From positions 1 to 64,000 of the forward strand of contig CADDYV010000007.1 in NCBI GenBank assembly GCA_902810695.1: DNA of 64,000 nt, read 5' to 3'. The DNA comes from Actinomycetota bacterium. Its GTDB lineage: Bacteria; Actinomycetota; Rubrobacteria; Rubrobacterales; Rubrobacteraceae. How positions within the stretch are numbered: position 1 is the stretch's first letter; each line of letters begins with the position of its first letter. Of the stretch, positions 59,491-64,000 are shown in pieces. Below the pieces are notes generated by a model. That model was given only the letters and a program-made list of their open reading frames with translations. It was not told where the DNA came from and ran no database searches. A program made the position numbers and the translations under genes.

Positions 59491-61271
59491 TGGACGTTGC
59501 ACGCCCCGTCGTTGTTGACCTTGCTCCCTGGACGGTCCGGAGGAACATTGAAGTACTCGAGCGTGAACTTCATCACCTTCTGGAAAGCCGGGGCCGCAAC
59601 TGTCTCGCCCCAGATATCGCCCTGCGGATCACTCACCGATATAAGCGTAACGTACTTGGGGTTGCTGGCCGGCGCGAAGCCGATAAAGGAGGCCACATAG
59701 TCGTTCGTGGAGTAGGTTCCGGTTTGCGGGTCTACCACCTGGGCCGTTCCGGTCTTGCCGGCTACGGCGTATCCGGGGATCTGGGCGCAGACACCCGTCC
59801 CTTTCTGGATAACGCTCTGCAGCATCCTGCTTACTATAGACGAGGTTTTCTCGCTTATCACTCTGTGTCCGGGCCGGTCCATCGAAGACGACTGCACTAC
59901 ATGTGGGGTGACTCTACGCCCACCATTCGCAATTGTTGCGTACCCTGCGGCAAGCTGCAACGGAGTAACCGTGAGTCCCTGTCCGTAAGGAACACTACCC
60001 ATAGTCGAGGCGTTCCAATCCTTATATGGCGGGACATCTCCCGTAGATTCGCCGTAGAGCCCGATACCGGTTTTGCTCCCGAACCCAAAATTCTTTATGT
60101 ACTCGTAGAGGTTTCTGCTGCCGAGCTTCCGAGCTACTTTAGTGGCTCCTATGTTGCTCGATTTCTGGAGTATCTTCGCCGGTGTCATAGTCTCCGTGGG
60201 ATGCGGCAGCGAGTCGTGGATCACGTTCCCCCCAACCTGCATGTGATCGGGAACGACGAAGGTACTCTTCGGGGTTATCGCCCCCTCTTCCAGGGCCGCC
60301 GATATGGTAAAAGGCTTGAAGGTGGATCCAGGCTCATAAGGGTCGGTTATGACCCGGTCGCGCTGCAGCTCCTCGGGAGCCTGGCCGAAACGGTTATTGT
60401 TGTAGGTAGGCTCGTTGGCGAGCGCGACGATGGAGCCGTTGTTCACGTTCATCACCACCCCGACCGCGTTTCTGGCGTGGAACTTTTTGACCGTTGTATC
60501 GAGCGAGCTCTGGAGCTGCTGCTGGACGGCGGTGTTTACAGTGAGCCTCACATCGTGGCTGCCTGCGAGCGTCTTGTTGTAGCGCGACTCCACGCCGCCG
60601 TAAGCCTGGCCGTAGTCCCCGTAGTGCCCGACCAGTTGGCTGGCAAGAGTCCCGTTTGGGTAGGTCCTCACAGCCCCCGGCGTCGTATACACTCCCTCTA
60701 TCCCGAGCTTGTGGACCTTATCAGCCGTGTTCAGGTCAACATTTTTGGCTACGACGCTGTATCCGCTGAGCTTCCCCTTGCTGTCGCGCTCGGTGAGGAG
60801 GTTTTCTATCTCCTGCGGGCTTTGGTTGGTGTGCAGAACACCAGCGAGCTTTTTCGCAGCTTCTTTCGGGTTTTTGATCTGGTATGGGGTGGCAACCACG
60901 TTGTTCGTCCTGAGCGTCGTGGCAAGCTTGGTTCCATCAGCACTCAGTATGTCGCCGCGTCTCTGGGCGGCATCCTGGGAGAGTCCGCCGCTCTGCTCGG
61001 CAGCCAGAATCTTGTAAGCGCCGACGTGGTCAAAGCTCAGATATGCCGCCCTGCCACTAAGAAGAATTCCGGCAACCGCCACCCCGGCTACCACGATCCT
61101 GAGCCTCTTGCGGCCCGTGTTGCAGGGGTTGCTTTCTACAGCGGCGCGCCTAGTTGATCTACCGCCAGACGCGCGCATTTTCGTTTTCCTTTTCCGGGCA
61201 CGCCGCTCGTCCTTGCCACTGCTAACGTAACGTGCCCTACCTGTTCCCCCCTCTTGTCTTTTGTTGCCCAT
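59487..61271 (-). CDS. ftsI: Septal penicillin-binding protein 3 (FtsI, class B transpeptidase)
   Basis: 594 residues: very basic N-terminal cytoplasmic tail (about 50), membrane helix near 58-77, pedestal domain with RGDILSADGTKLA, and transpeptidase motifs STFK at 316-319, SSN at 371-373 and KTG at 506-508. No PASTA domain. The second ATG (61271) has GGGGAGG nine bases upstream, whereas the first (61280) abuts it. Overlaps ftsL by 35 bases. Confidence 0.95.
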   Translation of the reverse strand: MGNKRQEGGTGRARYVSSGKDERRARKRKTKMRASGGRSTRRAAVESNPCNTGRKRLRIVVAGVAVAGILLSGRAAYLSFDHVGAYKILAAEQSGGLSQDAAQRRGDILSADGTKLATTLRTNNVVATPYQIKNPKEAAKKLAGVLHTNQSPQEIENLLTERDSKGKLSGYSVVAKNVDLNTADKVHKLGIEGVYTTPGAVRTYPNGTLASQLVGHYGDYGQAYGGVESRYNKTLAGSHDVRLTVNTAVQQQLQSSLDTTVKKFHARNAVGVVMNVNNGSIVALANEPTYNNNRFGQAPEELQRDRVITDPYEPGSTFKPFTISAALEEGAITPKSTFVVPDHMQVGGNVIHDSLPHPTETMTPAKILQKSSNIGATKVARKLGSRNLYEYIKNFGFGSKTGIGLYGESTGDVPPYKDWNASTMGSVPYGQGLTVTPLQLAAGYATIANGGRRVTPHVVQSSSMDRPGHRVISEKTSSIVSRMLQSVIQKGTGVCAQIPGYAVAGKTGTAQVVDPQTGTYSTNDYVASFIGFAPASNPKYVTLISVSDPQGDIWGETVAAPAFQKVMKFTLEYFNVPPDRPGSKVNNDGACNVQ

Positions 61272-61677
61272 TCTCCCCATCCTCCCCGTGTTTGCTGTAA
61301 AACTTCATATCCTGGCTTCCAGGGTCCTTCATATTCAGCTCTCTATGAGCCAGAGTTCGGACCCTCTCCGGCCTGGAAAGCTGCGCAACCCGGACCTGGA
61401 GCCTCTCCCCATTGGCCTCGACCCGGGCCTGCTGCTGCCTGAGATCTTTGGTCTTGGCGTCGAGATCGTTGGAAATTTTGTGTACATACACGTTTCCCAG
61501 CATCAACAACACCGGCACCACCACCAGTGCCACGAACCGCCGGCGGCGCCTGATAGCTGCCTTCCGCCTGCGCTGTCTTTCTCGCTGAAGCCTCTCGCTA
61601 ATGCCCTTCTGTGCCGGGCGAGCCGAAACCCGCGATTCCGAGGAACGGACGCGGCGTTTCCTCTGCGGTGCCGCCAT
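61237..61677 (-). CDS. ftsL: Cell division protein FtsL
   Basis: 146 residues: long Arg/Lys-rich cytoplasmic region, one membrane helix (about 47-66, FVALVVVPVLLMLGNVYVHK), then a short leucine-zipper-like coiled coil (LDAKTKDLRQQQARVEANGE) and a PERVRTLAHRELNM motif. Position between rsmH and ftsI and the bitopic layout make the call; sequence conservation of FtsL is low. TGATG overlap with rsmH. Confidence 0.88.
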   Translation of the reverse strand: MAAPQRKRRVRSSESRVSARPAQKGISERLQRERQRRRKAAIRRRRRFVALVVVPVLLMLGNVYVHKISNDLDAKTKDLRQQQARVEANGERLQVRVAQLSRPERVRTLAHRELNMKDPGSQDMKFYSKHGEDGENGQQKTRGGNR

Positions 61678-62612
61678 CAGGTCGAATCCTCCCGCGGAAA
61701 CTCACCGGTTCTTATGGCGCTCCGGAGTCTGGCCGAGGCGCTGCGCGGATTGCGCTCCACCTCTTCTCTTGAGGAACGCCGGACGACACCCCGCCTGAAG
61801 ATGGGTTTCGCGCCGCACACGCACACCGGAAGCTCCGGCGGACAGGTACATTTCCCTTCCCGGTCAGCTATGAAACGCTTGACTATACGGTCCTCCCCGG
61901 AGTGAAACGAGATGACCACCAGCCTTCCTCCCGCTACCAGCAACCGCTCGGTTGCGCGGAGGGCCCTTTCGAGGCTGTCTAGTTCGTCATTGACGCGCAT
62001 CCGCACGGCCTGGAACACCCTCTTGGACGGATTTCCGCCTCTCTCCGTCCAGCCGACCGCAGCGCGCACAGCCTCCGTGAGATCCAGCGTGGTCGATATC
62101 GGACGCCGACGGATGATCTCCTTCGTTATGCGACGAGCCTCGCTCCGGGACACGTCCCCGAAATCGGTGAGCACCTGCAAGATCTCCTCTTCTCCCGTGG
62201 AGTTCAAAAACTCCGCCGCAGAGATTCCTGAAGCGGGATCCATCCGCATATCGAGCGGCGCTTCTCGGATGTAGCTGAAACCGCGTTCCGGGTCTTCGAT
62301 CTGGTATCCGGAGAGACCAAGATCAAAGAGCACCGCATCAGCTTCCATACCTTCCTCGACCAAGCTCTGCAAGACCTCGTCGTAGGCGCCGGGCCTAAAC
62401 TCGAAACGCGCGTCTCGAATACCCGACGCCCGGACCGCGGCTTCGGGGTCGCGGTCTATACCGACGAGTCTCCCATCCTCCCCGAGCAGCTCCAATATTT
62501 TGCGCGAGTGTCCACCGCCGCCGAAGGTCGCATCCACAACCGTCGCAGAAGGCGCCAAGTCGAGCGCGGCTATAGCCTCCTCCAGCATTACCGGCGTGTG
62601 CCCGGTCGCCAT
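61677..62612 (-). CDS. rsmH: 16S rRNA (cytosine-1402-N4)-methyltransferase
   Basis: 311 residues from an ATG overlapping the mraZ stop (TGATG). HTPVMLEEAIAAL, VVDATFGGGGHSRKIL (SAM), FDLGLSGYQIEDPERGFSY, PLDMRMD and VVISFHSGEDRIVKRF are hallmark RsmH motifs. Four cysteines in CTCPPELPVCVC form the usual C-terminal Cys cluster. Confidence 0.96.
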   Translation of the reverse strand: MATGHTPVMLEEAIAALDLAPSATVVDATFGGGGHSRKILELLGEDGRLVGIDRDPEAAVRASGIRDARFEFRPGAYDEVLQSLVEEGMEADAVLFDLGLSGYQIEDPERGFSYIREAPLDMRMDPASGISAAEFLNSTGEEEILQVLTDFGDVSRSEARRITKEIIRRRPISTTLDLTEAVRAAVGWTERGGNPSKRVFQAVRMRVNDELDSLERALRATERLLVAGGRLVVISFHSGEDRIVKRFIADREGKCTCPPELPVCVCGAKPIFRRGVVRRSSREEVERNPRSASARLRSAIRTGEFPREDST

Positions 62613-63052
62613 CACCCGCCGAGTTCCCTCCCGGCGAACTCTTCGACGATCTCCGCGAACGACTCGTCCGCACCTTCCACGTAGCGGTTCCACTCCTCGG
62701 TGTCCCAGATCTCCAACCTGTCGTCTACACCGGCTATCGTAACGTCCCTGTTCAGGCCAGCGTACTGCGCGAGCTTCGGCGGAATCAAAACCCGCCCCTG
62801 GCGATCCAACCCCGCCTCGAAAGCCATCGAGAAGAACATTCTCGAAAGCTGGCGTCCCTTGGCGGAGAGGTCCGCGTTGGCCTTGATGTTCGCCTTGAAG
62901 GCCGCCCACTCCTCGGGGGGAAAGGCGAACAAACACCGGTCTACTCCTTTCGTAATCACGATGCCGCCTTCAAAATAGGGCCTGAGCCGGGAAGGAAGGG
63001 TCAGTCGCCCTTTCTCATCTAGCGTGTACTCGTACTCGCCTAGAAGGGCCAG
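62612..63052 (-). CDS. mraZ: MraZ transcriptional regulator of the dcw cluster
   Basis: 146 residues with two tandem SpoVT/AbrB-like halves: LLGEYEYTLDEKGRLTLPSR then MAFEAGLDRQGRVLIPPKL. The first half is needed for the family fold. It is encoded upstream of the first ATG/GTG/TTG-type start, in a frame closed by TAG at 63067-63069. The only plausible initiator is CTG 63052, seven bases after GGGAGGA. It represses or tunes its own operon through repeats just upstream. Confidence 0.93.
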   Translation of the reverse strand: MALLGEYEYTLDEKGRLTLPSRLRPYFEGGIVITKGVDRCLFAFPPEEWAAFKANIKANADLSAKGRQLSRMFFSMAFEAGLDRQGRVLIPPKLAQYAGLNRDVTIAGVDDRLEIWDTEEWNRYVEGADESFAEIVEEFAGRELGG

Positions 63053-63062
63053 GGCTTCTTCC

Positions 63063-63087
63063 TCCCACTACGCTCCACTTTGACCCA
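63063..63087 (-). promoter_or_regulatory. MraZ operator: three TGGGN-type repeats
   Basis: On the minus strand TGGGT, TGGAG and TGGGA (63083-63087, 63073-63077, 63063-63067) are spaced by exactly five bases, the array described for MraZ binding in E. coli (one mismatch in the middle repeat). The last repeat overlaps the mraZ GGGAGGA ribosome-binding site, and the array lies just downstream of the predicted transcription start. Confidence 0.7.
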
Positions 63088-63098
63088 CAACTGCGAGG

Positions 63099-63127
63099 AT
63101 TCTTGCATATCAGCCAAAAATCCGCAA
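63099..63127 (-). promoter_or_regulatory. Candidate dcw promoter upstream of mraZ
   Basis: TTGCGG (63122-63127) and AAGAAT (63099-63104) are 17 bases apart; the -10 is preceded by TGC, an extended -10. Predicted start near 63092, so the MraZ repeats would fall at about +5 to +30. Both hexamers match consensus only partly. Confidence 0.45.
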
Positions 63128-63418
63128 TCGTAGAGCCGTCTTGTTCCGCAAAAACGGCGACATAGACTAAATTTTGCCTTTTATCCCTCTACCCTAGGGT
63201 ATAGGACTCCCTTCTAATAAGCGTATTTCATACAGACGAGGTGGATTTTTCGAAGTTTTGAGTAGAAAGATTTACCGCCAGATATTGTGCCGCCAGAAAA
63301 TCTACTTCAACAATTTGTGTTCCGGTAAATTAGGGCGTGGGAGATACGGAGGTATGCCGTATCTATTGGGGTTATTTCGGGGTGGTTTAAAGATCGGTAT
63401 ACGAGAGAGTGATTTGGA
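63128..63418. other. AT-rich intergenic region between tRNA genes and mraZ
   Basis: No coding frame is convincing. It contains a perfect 12-bp palindrome TACCCTAGGGTA (63190-63201), a perfect 8-bp-stem hairpin AGATACGG/CCGTATCT with a 7-base loop (63342-63364), and a direct repeat CCGCCAGA (63277-63284 and 63291-63298). None has a T-tract of terminator type. The composition is distinctly lower in GC than the rest of the window. Confidence 0.55.
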
Positions 63419-63492
63419 TGGGCCCACCAGGACTCGAACCTGGGACCGTCCGATTATGAGTCGGATGCTCTGACCAACTGAGCTATGGGCCC
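63419..63492 (-). tRNA. tRNA with CAT anticodon, probably tRNA-Ile2 (lysidine type), else tRNA-Met
   Basis: Full cloverleaf: acceptor GGGCCCA/TGGGCCC, D-stem GCTC/GAGC, anticodon loop CTCATAA, T-arm CCAGG-TTCGAGT-CCTGG, A73. CCA is not encoded. A CAT anticodon can be Met or AUA-reading Ile. The C4-G69 and C5-G68 pairs in the acceptor match E. coli tRNA-Ile2 and the known TilS determinants, not the elongator Met pattern. Confidence 0.9.
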
Positions 63493-63518
63493 TTAACTAG
63501 TACGGGATATCCCCGAAG

Positions 63519-63591
<73 letters not shown>

Positions 63592-63634
63592 AAGTTTTCG
63601 CAAACGGAGATTATAAAGTCCCTTTGATGGTGCT

Positions 63635-64000
63635 TCAAGACTCCAGCGGATTGTTCCTGAGAACCTCTTTGAGCCGCTGTATCTCTTCGTGCAGGCGGTT
63701 TTTCGCATCGTAGTCTTGGGTACCCCGCTTCGCGCGCTGGCGGCTCAGGATACCTAATCTCAACCACGCTTGACGGACCGAAGCTTCCGAAGGGTACAGT
63801 TTCTCTCCTTCGGATGAGAGGGCACCGACCTGATCCATCCTGGAGCGGATACGTTCGTCAGAGAGGATACTGTCGATATCTTCGCCAGCATGTTCCCTAA
63901 GCACGGAGAAGATATCCGCCTGCTCTTCGTCCGCGAAATCCTCCGGCTTCAATATCAGGGACTCCGGGAGCGATGGAGAGGTTATTCCTTTCTCCAGGGG
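63635..64000 (-). CDS. dnaG: DNA primase DnaG, C-terminal fragment
   Basis: The open frame enters from the right edge and ends at 63635; about 121 C-terminal residues are present and the start is outside the window. LKPEDFADEEQADIFSVLRE resembles the helicase-binding (DnaB-interacting) C-terminal domain of primases, which has the DPxDFxxxxHRxIF-like pattern, and the end is a helical RLGILSRQRAK/RLKEVLRNN segment. None of the zinc or TOPRIM motifs is in view, so the call rests on this domain alone. Confidence 0.7.
   Translation of the reverse strand, partial: PLEKGITSPSLPESLILKPEDFADEEQADIFSVLREHAGEDIDSILSDERIRSRMDQVGALSSEGEKLYPSEASVRQAWLRLGILSRQRAKRGTQDYDAKNRLHEEIQRLKEVLRNNPLES

Noticed and set aside
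59490-61157. Plus-strand open frame of about 555 codons opposite ftsI
   Set aside because: Mirror of ftsI codon bias; FtsI has all penicillin-binding motifs.
63258-63473. Small plus-strand frame upstream of mraZ
   Set aside because: It runs through the antisense of the CAT tRNA (its end reads as tRNA complement) and has no ribosome-binding site.

Overview
The window is a gene-dense, high-GC stretch of bacterial core chromosome with a few metabolic islands. Almost every gene lies on the minus strand, so transcription runs from high to low coordinates; the single clear exception is an orphan plus-strand gene at 15110-15388. A mycobacterial-type integration host factor (mIHF), a helicase-degenerate PriA, SepF, DivIVA and YggT beside a Gram-positive-type division cluster point to Actinomycetota. 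The mix of type IV pilus genes, protocatechuate catabolism and a Pao-type aldehyde oxidoreductase suggests a deep-branching lineage such as Rubrobacter. That placement is inference from gene content, not from a database match.

Right to left (the direction of transcription): the 3' end of dnaG, tRNA-Asn(GTT) and a CAT-anticodon tRNA (probably tRNA-Ile2), an AT-rich regulatory region, then the division and cell-wall cluster mraZ-rsmH-ftsL-ftsI-murF-mraY-murD-ftsW-murG-murC-ftsQ-ftsA-ftsZ (no murE), followed by pgeF-yggS-sepF-proC-yggT-divIVA and rluD. Next is a pyrimidine operon, pyrR-pyrB-pyrC-carA-carB-pyrK-pyrD, headed by a candidate PyrR-binding RNA hairpin. It leads into mihF-gmk-rpoZ-coaBC-metK-priA-def-fmt. 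A NeuD-like acyltransferase and pilD-pilM-pilN-pilO plus a Ser/Gly-rich anchored protein precede the shikimate genes aroC-aroK-aroB-aroQ. Then come efp-nusB-ispA-tlyA-nadK-recN.

Left of recN the content becomes more accessory: the orphan plus-strand gene, a three-subunit molybdenum aldehyde oxidoreductase (paoABC-like), pyrG, a small unknown gene, and a 4-hydroxybenzoate/protocatechuate block (pobA, pcaH, pcaG, pcaB, pcaC). The left end holds an alanine-dehydrogenase-like gene, scpA-scpB-rluB and a partial aroA.

Genes are tightly coupled: ATGA, GTGA, TTGA and TGATG overlaps are the rule, and many starts are TTG or GTG. The ORFs of mraZ and tlyA have only CTG at the position expected from Shine-Dalgarno spacing. 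Points worth attention are a MraZ operator overlapping the mraZ ribosome-binding site, the PyrR loop, a probable leaderless mihF promoter, and enzymes that have lost diagnostic catalytic residues (the CoaC half of CoaBC, PriA motor motifs, the Ald-like active-site His). I found no CRISPR array, insertion sequence, prophage or rRNA gene.
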